A DNA stretch of 11,278 bases. Origin: Myxococcales bacterium. Lineage in GTDB: Bacteria; Myxococcota_A; Polyangia; Fen-1088. Within the stretch, counting starts at the first letter, position 1; every line of letters starts with the position of its first letter. Positions 1 to 10,400 of this stretch are shown in pieces. The DNA is taken from contig PMNO01000150.1 in the NCBI GenBank assembly GCA_003161835.1, positions 2,471-13,748 of the forward strand. Reading direction: 5' to 3'. The notes beneath the pieces were generated by a model. It ran no database searches. It was not told the DNA's origin and was given only the letters and a program-made list of their open reading frames with translations. Position numbers and translations under genes: made by a program.

Positions 1-1415
1 CGTCCCCCCTGAACGGCGTAGGCCTCTTGAACTCCTCGAAAACTGCGGGTGATGCGCTCGAGATCGTCCAGCCGCGCCACGTAGTTGTCCTCCATCTGTC
101 GGCGCGCGCCGGGACGGGCCCCCGACATCGCGTCCGCCGCGGCAACCAGATAGGCGTAGGGGCTCGAAAATGGTTCGTCGGTGTGGTGGGCGCCAATCGC
201 ATTCGCCACGATCTCGCTTTCCCCGAGCCGTCGGGCATAGTCGGCGCCAATGACGGCGTGAGATCCGTCCAGTTCGTGCGTCAGGGCCTTTCCGATGTCG
301 TGCATCAACGCCGCCCTGCGCGCGATCTTCATGTCCAGGTGCAGCTCGTCGGCCATCATGCCGCACAGGAATGCCGCCTCTATCGCGTGCTTCCACTGAT
401 TCTGCGTGAAACTGGTCCGATAGTTGAGACGCCCCACGAGCGACACGATGTCGTGGTGGGCGCGCGGGATCTCGAGGGTGGCAAACGCGCGACGGCCGAG
501 ATCCAGCAACTCGCGATCGAGCGCTTCCGCGATGCCACGGGCGGCCCGGGTTATGGCGTTCGGATCGGCGGTCGCCCGGGGATTGCGTCCGATCCAGGTC
601 AACGTTCGCCGAACCACCTCGCGTCCGACACCGTCGAGTCCTTCGAGGCGGACGCCGTCGCGCCCCTCGGTGGGCATCAACTTCACGTTGGCCACCACCT
701 CCATCGCGCGCAGATTTGATTCTTCCGAGCCGGACAGCTGTTCGAGCGACATCCCCGGTGGCAGCGGCACTGTCGACAGCAAGCGCTCCGTCAGATAGTG
801 CCCCGAGAATCGCCCGACCGCGATGCCCATGACGCGCCTCGCGCGACGCACCTGCTCCGGGTCCGATCCCGATTGGTCAACGGATCGCAGCAACTGCGCG
901 CCGGCGACACGCGCCACCTCCGATTCGGTCTCGATGATCGCGGCCCGAATGCTGGCGCGGGGCGATCCACCGCGCGCTTCCAGCGCAGCGATGCGGTCAC
1001 GCTCATACCCAGCACCTTCGGCGGCCGCGCGCCGCGATTGTTCCTCCAGCGCCTTTTTGCCTGCCTGCGCGACATCCATCCGCTTGCGGTGTGCCGCCAC
1101 CTCGACCTCCAGGCGCAAGATGGCCTTGCGGCGCGCTTCCAGTTGCGCCTCGCGGCCCGATAACTCGTCTTCGCGGACCTGGGAAACGGCATCGAACGCG
1201 GCGCCAGCCAACTCGGCCTCTTCGCGCGCCGCCAAGGCCGCCCCGCGCCGAATTTCACCAGACTCGGCCACCGCGGAGGCGCGAATCGCCTCGCGCCAGG
1301 CCTTCGTCGAGGCCAGCCGAACCTCCGCCCCTCGGAGCGCCACAAGACGCCCCAGCGCCACGCCCGCTCCGATGAAGGCGAGGATCAGGAATGTCAGCGT
1401 CTGGTACGAGATCAC
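1..1415 (-). CDS. rny: Ribonuclease Y-family HD-domain protein with degenerate KH domain (3' end cut off)
   Basis: Family role: RNase Y is a membrane-anchored endoribonuclease that initiates mRNA decay. I read 471 residues from a GTG at 1413-1415; the frame is still open at base 1. Family proteins are about 520 residues, so roughly 50 are missing. Visible in order: a hydrophobic membrane segment (residues ~5-25, LTFLILAFIGAGVALG), an Ala/Glu/Arg-rich coiled coil (~30-205), a KH-like region (~218-275) and an HD domain (~325-440). The usual metal-ligand and catalytic positions are present: H343 (KHAIEAA), H372-D373 (MHDIGKA), H386 (GSHAVIG), H410-H411 (HHTD, HHGD in canonical members) and D428 (VAAADAMSGARPGAR). 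The visible end (EAYAVQGG) matches the family's EKAYAIQAG stretch. Oddity: the KH loop, GREG in canonical RNase Y, reads GSEE (229-232). It lies 53 bases behind the giant TPR gene. It could be a paralogue rather than the cell's main RNase Y; family assignment is firm, exact function less so. Confidence 0.9.
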   Translation of the reverse strand, partial: MISYQTLTFLILAFIGAGVALGRLVALRGAEVRLASTKAWREAIRASAVAESGEIRRGAALAAREEAELAGAAFDAVSQVREDELSGREAQLEARRKAILRLEVEVAAHRKRMDVAQAGKKALEEQSRRAAAEGAGYERDRIAALEARGGSPRASIRAAIIETESEVARVAGAQLLRSVDQSGSDPEQVRRARRVMGIAVGRFSGHYLTERLLSTVPLPPGMSLEQLSGSEESNLRAMEVVANVKLMPTEGRDGVRLEGLDGVGREVVRRTLTWIGRNPRATADPNAITRAARGIAEALDRELLDLGRRAFATLEIPRAHHDIVSLVGRLNYRTSFTQNQWKHAIEAAFLCGMMADELHLDMKIARRAALMHDIGKALTHELDGSHAVIGADYARRLGESEIVANAIGAHHTDEPFSSPYAYLVAAADAMSGARPGARRQMEDNYVARLDDLERITRSFRGVQEAYAVQGG

Positions 1416-1424
1416 TTGGCTCTC
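1416..1424 (-). promoter_or_regulatory. Weak ribosome-binding site for the GTG start of the RNase Y-like gene
   Basis: On the minus strand GAGAG at 1424-1420 lies four bases before the GTG at 1415-1413. This is a weak and rather close Shine-Dalgarno match. The start is constrained: an in-frame TAG lies at 1433-1431, no ATG falls between it and the GTG, and the hydrophobic anchor expected at the N-terminus of RNase Y begins four codons after the GTG. The GTG is therefore the best start. The weak site suggests modest translation or coupling to the upstream gene. Confidence 0.4.
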
Positions 1425-1468
1425 GCTACCCTACGTTCGTCCCGATCATTCCGCGGGCGTCCGTTCTC
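1416..1468 (-). other. Short intergenic gap between the giant TPR gene and the RNase Y-like gene
   Basis: These 53 bases separate the TGA of the TPR gene (1469-1471) from the GTG at 1415. I see no inverted repeat followed by a T-run that would act as an intrinsic terminator, and no credible paired -35/-10 boxes. The only landmark is the weak Shine-Dalgarno. The simplest reading is one transcript covering both genes, with the RNase Y-like gene second. Confidence 0.6.
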
Positions 1469-4400
1469 TCAACCAATGGCCAACCCCAGGTGTTCGCGCA
1501 CGATGAAATATTCGTCCGAGATGGACCACTGCAACAGGTCCCTGATCTTCTCCTTGGGCTCCGCGACCCCCACCGCGACCGGCTCGGACTGAACCAACCG
1601 GGCCGCCACCTCCAGATCATTGCACATCAGGAAGCCTGCCCGGGTGGCGGTGTAGTCAACCGCCGTCGCCCACCGCGTGAGGTCAGCGTCCGCCTTGCTG
1701 GCAATGAACCGTTGAACCACGACCGTCAGCTGTTCCAGCATTTGCGGGGGAACCAACTTCTTCAAGAGGTCCAAATACTGAGAGACCGGCTGCGCCATCT
1801 CAGGTTTCACCGTGAACGCCGGTTGCGACAATTTCAGCGCCGCCATGAACACCACCCTCAGCTGCGCCAAGGTCGGCACCACGGTCGGCCACCGAACGAA
1901 GTGATCCGGCCGCATGTAGGTCAGCTTCTTGGCGGTCACATAGGCGAGCTCTTTCTCCGGCCGGCCCTGCAAGAGACTCGCGCCCACCACAAACGACGGG
2001 ATGAGCTGCGCCTTCTCCCGCGCGTTCGCGAGATCCAACTCGCCCGGCGATTCCGGCCGCAGGTACAGTTCGGGCTGCGGGACACCCATGACCTGAACGA
2101 GGTAGCTGAACATCTTGCTGAACAGCAACTGGTCGTTCTGAACGTCGCGCCGATCCTTGCGTTTGACGCCCCAATCCTTGTGTTCCTTCGCGTAGGCGGC
2201 CGCGACCGCGGCGCTGACGGTGGCCAGAATGTGGGAAATGAAGCGATCCTCGTCCGGGTGATAGATGTTCTTCTGCCACAGTTCCTCCGTCAGGCGGGCC
2301 CGTGCGCGCACGAACCCCTTCGGACGATATTGTTCGAAGAACTGCTGCTCTTCGGGATCGGACTTGCGCAAGAATGCCAACGCCGCGGTGACGCACCAGG
2401 CGCGGTCGAAGAGCTGCATCTCCATGAACAAGCGCCGCAACGTCTTGAGGTGCAGGGCCATCTCCCCAAAATCCTGGGTGCTGCGCACCAGGAACCGATA
2501 TTCCTGAATGGCCTTGTCGTAGGTATCCGGCCCGGACATCTGGTACAGCTCGGCCAGAATTTGACGCCGGGGCAACGCCTCCTTGTCCAGGCTCACCGCG
2601 ACCTCGAACGCCGCAATCGCCGACTTGTAGTCCTTGAGCCGTGACCGATAGATCTCGCCCAGGGCATGCCACAACGCGATCTGGGTGGATCGCTTCTCGG
2701 GAGGTGGCTCGGCCCCGAGGCGCTTGATCATCTTGCGATAGCTGCGCTCCTGGTTCCGCCAATCTTTCTTGGCGGTCATGATCTTGTCGATCCGTTCGAA
2801 CGCCTTGAGATCGTCGGGATCCGCGTCGAGGGCCTGGTTGTAGAACTCGATCGCGTCGTCGGTGCTGTGCAGCTCGTAGTTGGCGATGTTGCCCGCCGCC
2901 ACCAAGAATCGCGCCTTGAGCTTTCCCCGCTCCAAGTCACCGAGCTTGGTGAGAATCTCGATCGCCTTTTTCCACTGCTTCGTCTCGCTAAACAGATCCA
3001 GAAGATTGTGCAGCAGCTGGCGATCGGACGGCTTCAGGTCCAACGCCTCCAGATGAGCCGCGATGGCCTTTTGCGGATTGGTGAGCTTGTCCTTGTAGAT
3101 CCCGGCGATCTGTTCGTTGACGGTGAACCTTTCCTCGACGTCGTGGCTCGCCGCAAGCAAGGCGCGCTTCTGCTTGATCACCGCCTCCCAATCGTTGGAC
3201 TCGGAGTACAGCTCGATCAGCGCGCCGAGCGTCTCCCGGTGGCCGCCCTGAATCTCGAGGGCCTTCTCGAACATATTGATGGCCTTGGTGCGCTCTCCCA
3301 GTTTGAGCTTGATGCGGCCGAGGCGGAAGAAGAGGTCAACAACGTGATCGTCCTTTTGGGAATCGCGGTGATGAACCAGGATCGTCTGGTAGATCCGGAA
3401 CGCGTCGTCCCAGTGTTCCAGCTTGTAAAGCAGCGCCGCGCGGTCCAGCAAGGTGGGCAGGTAGGTCGCGTCCAGCTCGTAGGACTGCTTGTAGTATTTC
3501 AGGGCCTTCTCGGAGTCGCCCACCTGATCGGCGGCCTTCGCCAAGCGGTGGTAAAGCTGGGTCATCTCCCGATTGGTCTTCTTGCCCGCCTTGCGCGCCA
3601 GGGTCTCCATGAGAGGAACCAAAGGCGCCCACTCCTTGCGCTTGAAGTACAGCTCGCTCAGAGGCTCCGCGGTCTCGATGTGTTCGGGATCGAGCTGGAT
3701 CACCCGTGCGTAGAGCTGGGTGGCCATGTCCTCGTCGTCGAGTTTTTCCTGGTAGATCTTGCCCGCCTCGTTGAGCAGGCGGGTCTTCTCCAGGGGGTTC
3801 TGGGTATTCGCTTCGGCGCGCACCATGAGCTGAGCGGCCTTCAACCAATCACCGCGACGCTTGTAAAGCGCGAGCAACGACAGCATCGACGGGACGTGGG
3901 TGGGATCCTGCGCGAGCGCCTCGACCAGGAACTCCTCGGCGGCCTCGGGCGCGCGCAACTGCTCGTCGTGAACCTTTCCCAGCCGATAGTTCAGATCGAC
4001 CTTGGTCTTGGTGTCCGAGGACATCCCGACCAGGCGGCGCATGACATCCACCGCGCGCTCCCACTGTTCGGTCTCCTCGTACAGACGCGCCAACCCCGCC
4101 AGTGCCGGGACGTGGTCCGGCTCGAAGTTCAAGGCGTCGTTGTAGGCCTCGATCGCGCGTTCAAGATCGCGCAGCTCGTTCTCGAGGACCTGCCCCTTCT
4201 TGGTGTACAGATCGATCCGCTCGTTCTGGTCGTTGATGACCAGAATGTGCTTGCGGTAGGTCTCGACCAGATTCTCCCATTTCTTCTCCTGGGCATAGAT
4301 GCGCTCGAGATCGCGATAAGCGCGCTGATTTCGGTCGTCCACCAGCAGGATCTTCTCCAGGACGTCCGCTGCGCGATCGCTCTTTGAGAATTGCTCCTCC

Positions 4401-7400
4401 CAGACCGTGGCCATGCGCTGGTAGATTTCAACCCGATCTCCCTCGGGGGACGACACCTCCAGCTGGTGCTCCAGATTTTCGAGGTAGGCCTCCATGTTGC
4501 CCGTCTTCTGGTACAGGGAATCAAGCGCCTTCAACGCCGCCAGGTTCTGGGGATCGACCGACAGGACTTCCTTGTACGCCTCCACGGCTCGATCGTTGTC
4601 ACCCAAGCGGTCTTCCCACAGCTCGCCCACTTGGAGCCGGAGTCGGACCGCCAGGTCGGTGTCGTTGACGACGAGAGCCTTCTTGGCCAGGACGTCGACG
4701 AGGCGATCCCACGCCTGGGTGCGCCGGTACAGGCGCTCGAGCGCGTTGATGGCGTCGAGGCACCGCTCGTCGGCGTCGAGGGCGCGCTGGTAGGCATAGG
4801 TGGCCTGGGCCGCGTCCCCGATTTGGGTCTCGTAGGTATCCGCCAGCGCCAGGAGCAGATCCACCCGGCGCGGTGTCTCGTGCTCGAGGTCTGCATGCCG
4901 GGCGAGCACCGCCACCAGGTCGGTCCACTTCTTCTGCTTACGGAAGAAATCCTCGAGCGCGGTGAGGGCGCCGACGTGTCCAGGGTCTAGCTGGAGCGCT
5001 TGTCGCGCGGATGCGATCGCGTAGTCGACGTGCCCCAACGCGGAATCGTACCAGCGCGCGATCTTCACCCAGAGATCGGCAGACTGTTTGGGGTCCGAGA
5101 TCCCCTGCACCACCTGGGTGTAGTCGGAGATCAGCTCGTTCCAGCGCCCGGTGCTGGTGGCGAGGCGCTCCAGTTGCTTGGCGACGTGATCGTTGGAGTA
5201 GTCCTCGCGGAAGGCCGCCTGCAAGGTCACGAAGGCGCTCTCGCGATCGTCCAGCTGCTGTTCGTAGGTCTCGGCGACCTGGACCAAGAGCGCGATGCGG
5301 GCGGCCGTCTCGCCCACGAACTCGGTGCGCGCCAGCAGGAGATCGATCAGCTTGACCCAGCTCTTGCGCTGGCGGTAGAGCTGCTCGAGCTCCTGAGAGG
5401 CGGCCTGGTGAGAGGCGTCGAGGTGCAAGATCCGCTCGTAGACCCCGGCCGCCGAGCCGCCGTCGCCGATCTTGTCGGCCCACAACGACGCGGCCTGCAT
5501 CAGCACATCGATCTGTTCGCTCGGGCTGGCCAGGGCCTGGGCCCGGCGTTCCAGGACGTCGACCGCATCCTCCCAGCGGGCCTCCTGCATGAACAGTTTC
5601 TCCAGCGCCGCCAGGGCGCGGAAGTCATGGGCGTCGATCTCCAGCACCTCACGCCAGGCCTCGATGGCTTCCGGCGTCCGCATGAGCGTGTCGCCTTCGA
5701 GCTCGCCGAGCTGCGAATAGAGATCCTTGAGCTCCGGCTGGCTCACCCCGCTCTCCCCCAGCTGGGCCACCCCGATGAGCCGGCGCAACGACTCCGACAG
5801 CTCCTCCCAGGCGCCCGCGGTCCGATAGTTCTGGACGATGGCCCGCAAGGCATCCACGTCCTGGGGATCGAGGTCGAGGACCTTTTGCCAGGCCTCGAGC
5901 GCGTTGCGCTCCTTGCCGAGCTTCTCGCCCCACACCCGGCCCAGACGCTTGTAGACCGGTACCTGGCGCTCGGGCTCGACCAGCGCCAGGACCAGCTTGT
6001 CGAGCACCTCGGTGAGCGCCTTCCAGTCACCGACAGCCTCGTGGAGATCGGCGAGGCCAGCCAGGGCCGTGGTATCGCCGGCGCGCAGCTCGAGGACTCG
6101 GCCCCAAAGATCGACCGCGCGGACGCCATCATTGAGCGCCTCCGCCGCCAGCTTGGCCATGCGGGCGTAACAATCGGCGACGCCTTCGTCATCCTTGGCG
6201 ACGTCGATGAGCTTCTCGTAGATATTGTAGAGTTCGGCCCAACGTTCGGCTCGGAAGTACAGGATCTCGAGCGCGTTCAAGGCCTCGATGGAGCGGGACT
6301 CGTGCTCCAACACCGCGAGGTAGCTGGCGATCGCGCCTTCACCGTCGTCCAACGCATCGGCCCTGACCCGCCCAAGCCGCAGGTTGAGCGAAACGAGATC
6401 GGAATTGGCGTCGGTGATCTCAATCCGCTGCGCCAAAACCGTGGCGAGATTCTCGTACATCCCTTGGGCCACGTAGATTCGATCCAGGGATTCGAGTGCC
6501 ACCGGATCGCGATCGTTCTCCGACAAGACCTGAACCAGGACCTTCTCCGAGCGTTCCAGATCTCCCAAATCGTTTTCGAAGACCGCTCCCAAGCGCAACA
6601 AGATGTCCCGGCGCACAGAGGGCGCGGAGATGGCCGACGCCGCATCGAACAGGGTGTTGACGTATTCGTCCCATTGATGCGTCGAACGCACCAGGCGCAA
6701 CAATTCCTCGAGCGCAAGCTGCGAGGACGGATCCTCCTTGACGGCTTGCGCCCACCACGCGAAGGCCGCGATCTGGTCGACCAGCTTTTGCTCGCAGATC
6801 TCCGCCAAGCGGCGCAGCAGGGCTTGCCGCTCTTCGCGCGCCGTAAGGTGTCCCAGCTGGACCTCGTAAATTTGGGCGAGCTTCTCCCACTCCTCATTCT
6901 GCCGGTAAAGGGGCTCGATCACGTCGGCGATCTCGCGCTGTAGCGTTCCGCCCATGAACATGCGCTCCAGGGACGCGCGGGTCTCCAGATGGTTGGGATC
7001 GGCGACCAGCACGTCCCGATAGGCCTCGATGGCCTTGGGCATGTCCATCAATGCCAACTCGAAGATCTGCGCCAGACGGAAGGTCAAATCGACGATTTCC
7101 TCGTCCGATCGCCCGGTCCGGATCTCGCGCCGAACCACGTCGGCCAGCTCTTCCCAACGTTGGCTACGGCTGTAGAGGCGATCCAAGGCCTCCAGGGCGG
7201 AGTGATTGTTCGGCTCGGCCTCGATGACCCGCTGATAGTCCGCTATTGCTTCGTCCGGTTGATCGGTCTCCTCTTCGTGAATCCGCGCCAGTCGAAGCAA
7301 GAGCTCCACCCGCCGACGCACGTCCTCGGTCTGCTCCAGTTCGGTCGCATACAGAAGGCTCAGCTTCTGCCATCCGTTGGTCTCCGCCGCCAACCGGCCC

Positions 7401-10400
7401 AGATGGGCGACCACATCCTGGTTGCTCGGATCGACATGCAAGGCCCGGCCGTAGGCTTCGAACGCGGCGCCCTGATGCGAGAGGCGGCGCTCCTCAATCT
7501 CGGCGATGCGAGTCAAGAGGTCGATGCGCCGCTCGGGCTCCTCCGCGTGAGCCGCCATCACCTCGTACACCGCTACGACGCGATCCCACTCCCCGGCCGA
7601 CTCATAGATCGGCTCCAACACCTGCGCCGCCATCACCGGTTCCTGATCGCCGGCCATCAGCATTTCGAGCGAACGCAGCGTGGGCTCGTGGGAAGGGTCC
7701 ATCGCGAGGACGCTGCGATAGGCCTCCACCGCGCGTACGAGGTCGCCGAGATGCTCCCGCCACAGCTCGCCCATGCGGAACCGGAGACTGACGACCTCCT
7801 CCGGCGACGGAGCCATCTCCGTTTGGCGCTCCAGGATGGCCATCAGGTCGTACCAGCGGCTGGTGCGCTGGTAGAGACGGTCGAGCGCCTGCGCGGCATC
7901 GTAATCTTCGGGGTCAAGGTCGAGAATGGAGGTATAGGTCTCGATGGCCCGTTCCGGGTTTTGCAGCTCGCGGTCGTGGACTTGGCCGAGCACGAACAGC
8001 ATCTGTTTCTTCTCGGCGGGAGTTGCCGCCAAGTCCGCCTTCTTCGCGTAGATATCCCGCAGATCGGTCCATCGGGAGAGCCGGATATACAGGCGCTCGA
8101 GATTGTCCAGCGCGACCGGATCCGCGTCGTCGACACCCAAGACCAGGCGATAGGCGTCGATAGCCTTATCCAGGTTCTCCAACACCTCTTCGTAGAGTTG
8201 GGCCACCTTGTAGTAGAGGCCTTTTTTCTCGGCCACGCCGCTCACGATTTCGGCCTTGCGCAGGAGCAGCCCCACCAGCTGCCCGTAGTCGCCCGATCGG
8301 ACATATATCTGTTCCAGGGCGTTGGCGGCCGTCAGATCGCGGGGCGACGATTCCAACGCGGCCGCGTATGCCTCCGCCGCCTCCGCGTCGCGACGCAGAT
8401 CGACCTCCCACAAGCGGGCGATCTTGTGATGAAGCGCGTTCCGAGATTCGCTGTCGGAGATTCCCGGCACCAAGGCCGCGTACCGCTGGACGAGATCCTC
8501 CAGCTTGCCGAGGACCCGAGCGAGGCGTTCTATTCCGCTCTGAATGTCCGGATGGAGGGGATCCTCGGCGAGGGCGCGCGCCAGGGCGTCGTAAGCGCGA
8601 TCGGGATCATCGAGCCCTATCTCGTAGGACTCCGCGATCTGCGCCAGCATCGCGATCTTTTGTTCAGGCGTGGTCGCGTGGCGCGCGATGACTTCCTGTA
8701 CGGCCACGAGATTCGGATAATCGCCTCGGCCACGATAGACCGGGTCCAGGAGGCGGGCCACCTGCAGCTCGTGGTCGGGTTGGGGGAGAATGCGATTCAG
8801 CGCGGCTATCGTTGGCACGTGTTCGGGCTCGATCTCCAACACGCGCCGGTAGGTGTCGACCGCGGCGCCCGTCTCGCCCAGTCGCTGTTCCCGCAACAGA
8901 CCCAAGCGACCCAACAGCTCGACCTGCTGGGTCGCGTCGGTGGCCAACTCGAGCTGCTTCTGTAGATTGTCGGCCAGCGCCCGAAACTCGCCCTGAGCCA
9001 GGTACAACCTGTCGAGCGCGCGCAGCGCTTGAAGGTTGTCCGGATTGTCGGCCAGTACATCGCTCCAGGCCGAGATCGCCTCCTCGGGGTTGGCCAGCAT
9101 CTCTTCCCAGACGGTCGCGATCCGCGTCCGAACCGCCACCCGATCGACCGCATCAACGACCAGGTCGGCCTTTCGACGCAGGGTTTCGATCAGATCGGGC
9201 CAACGCTCGGTTCGGGTATACAACCGCTCCAGGGCCACCAAGGCGGAGGCGTCCTGGGGCAGAATTTCCTGCGCGCGCTGGAAATATTCGACGGCCTTTT
9301 CAGACTTCTCCAGCTTCTCGTCGTACGCGACGGCAACGACCAGTAGAAGCTCGCGCTCCAGAGCGGGCGCCAGCTTCTTTTTCAGGGCGGATTCGTACAG
9401 CTTCACCAACGGGGCCCATCGGTCCAGGGTATTGGCGAGACCTTCCAAGGCCTCGCGGGCAATCGCCGACGCGGGATCCTCGCCAAACGCGCTGGCGTAG
9501 GCTTCCCAGGCACCCTCCGCGTCGCGCAGCTTCAGTTGTAGGCTGCCGATGCGCAACAACAGTGTGATCCGTCCGGCCGGATCCTTCTGTCTCCCGAGCT
9601 TGATCCGTTGAACCTCCACCAGGCGAGGCAAATCGAGGGTCTCCTCGTAGATGGGCTCCAAGACCTCGACCGCAGCGAGTTGCCGTTCGGGGTCCTTCAA
9701 GTACGCCTGCAGGGCCTCGCGCGCGGCCAGATGGGTCGGCGACAGGACGAGCGCCTCGCGATAGCATTGGACCGCGCCTTCGGGATTCTTGAGATACAGC
9801 TCCTCGATCTGGCCGCGCCGATACTTCAGCTCCGCGACGAGCGCCGGGTCGCGCAACAACGCGACCTCGCGATCAATCGTCGTCCCGAGATCTTTCCACC
9901 GCTCAAGACCCGCGTAGATCCGGTCAAGCGCGTGCAGGGCGGCCAGTTGCGAACCGTCGCTCTTCAGGATCGCTTGATAGATCTCGATAGCCTTGTCGGG
10001 CTGTTTGATCTCGTCCTCGTACAAACCAGCCAGCTTGAAACGAATCTCCAGCTGATCTTGGGGGGACTTGGCCAACTCCAGTTTCTTGTCGTAGATGGCG
10101 AGGAGCTGCCCGAAGCGTCCGGTCGCGATATACAGGCGTTCCAGCGCGCCGACCGCTTCGGCGTCCTTGGGCGCGAGTTCCAGGATGGCTTGGTTGCGCT
10201 CGATGGCGACCTCGGGATTGGCCAGTTCCCGTTCGTATGCCCGCGCCAGAATTTCGAGCGTGGCCAGGCGAACGGTCTGGTCCTGGATCTTCGGTAAGGC
10301 CGCCTCGAATCCCTCGACCAGCTTCTCCCAGCCCCCTGATTTCGCGGCAAACCGGGCTGCGTCCGAGCGCGCCCAATCACTCGCCGGGTCCTCGGCGAAA

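Noticed and set aside
27..719. Plus-strand open frame of 230 codons opposite the RNase Y-like gene
   Set aside because: It is codon-registered antisense to the HD and KH coding region, for the same rare-codon reason. The minus strand gives an unmistakable RNase Y-family protein.
791..1345. Minus-strand 184-codon open frame in another frame inside the RNase Y-like gene
   Set aside because: It is Arg/Pro/Trp-rich, typical of an off-frame reading of G+C-rich DNA. It overlaps the coiled-coil part of the real gene entirely.
1426..1449. Seven-codon ORF (MIGTNVG) in the gap before the RNase Y-like gene, as a possible leader peptide
   Set aside because: It has no good ribosome-binding site and no attenuator-like hairpin, overlaps nothing conserved that I can see, and is short enough to occur by chance.
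1916..1930. An active M48 zinc peptidase
   Set aside because: The HExxH position reads KKLTY and the third-ligand Glu is Asp. No alternative HExxH is present in the C-terminal region, so catalysis is not supported.
1391..10297. Long plus-strand open frames (for example 1391-2644, 2666-4387, 5000-6943, 6989-8965, 9608-10297)
   Set aside because: All lie in the frame whose codons are the exact reverse complements of the TPR gene's codons. Stops there need sense TTA, CTA or TCA, which are rare in this G+C-rich gene, so long antisense frames arise automatically. Their translations are low-complexity mirror images of the repeats, with no recognisable domain.
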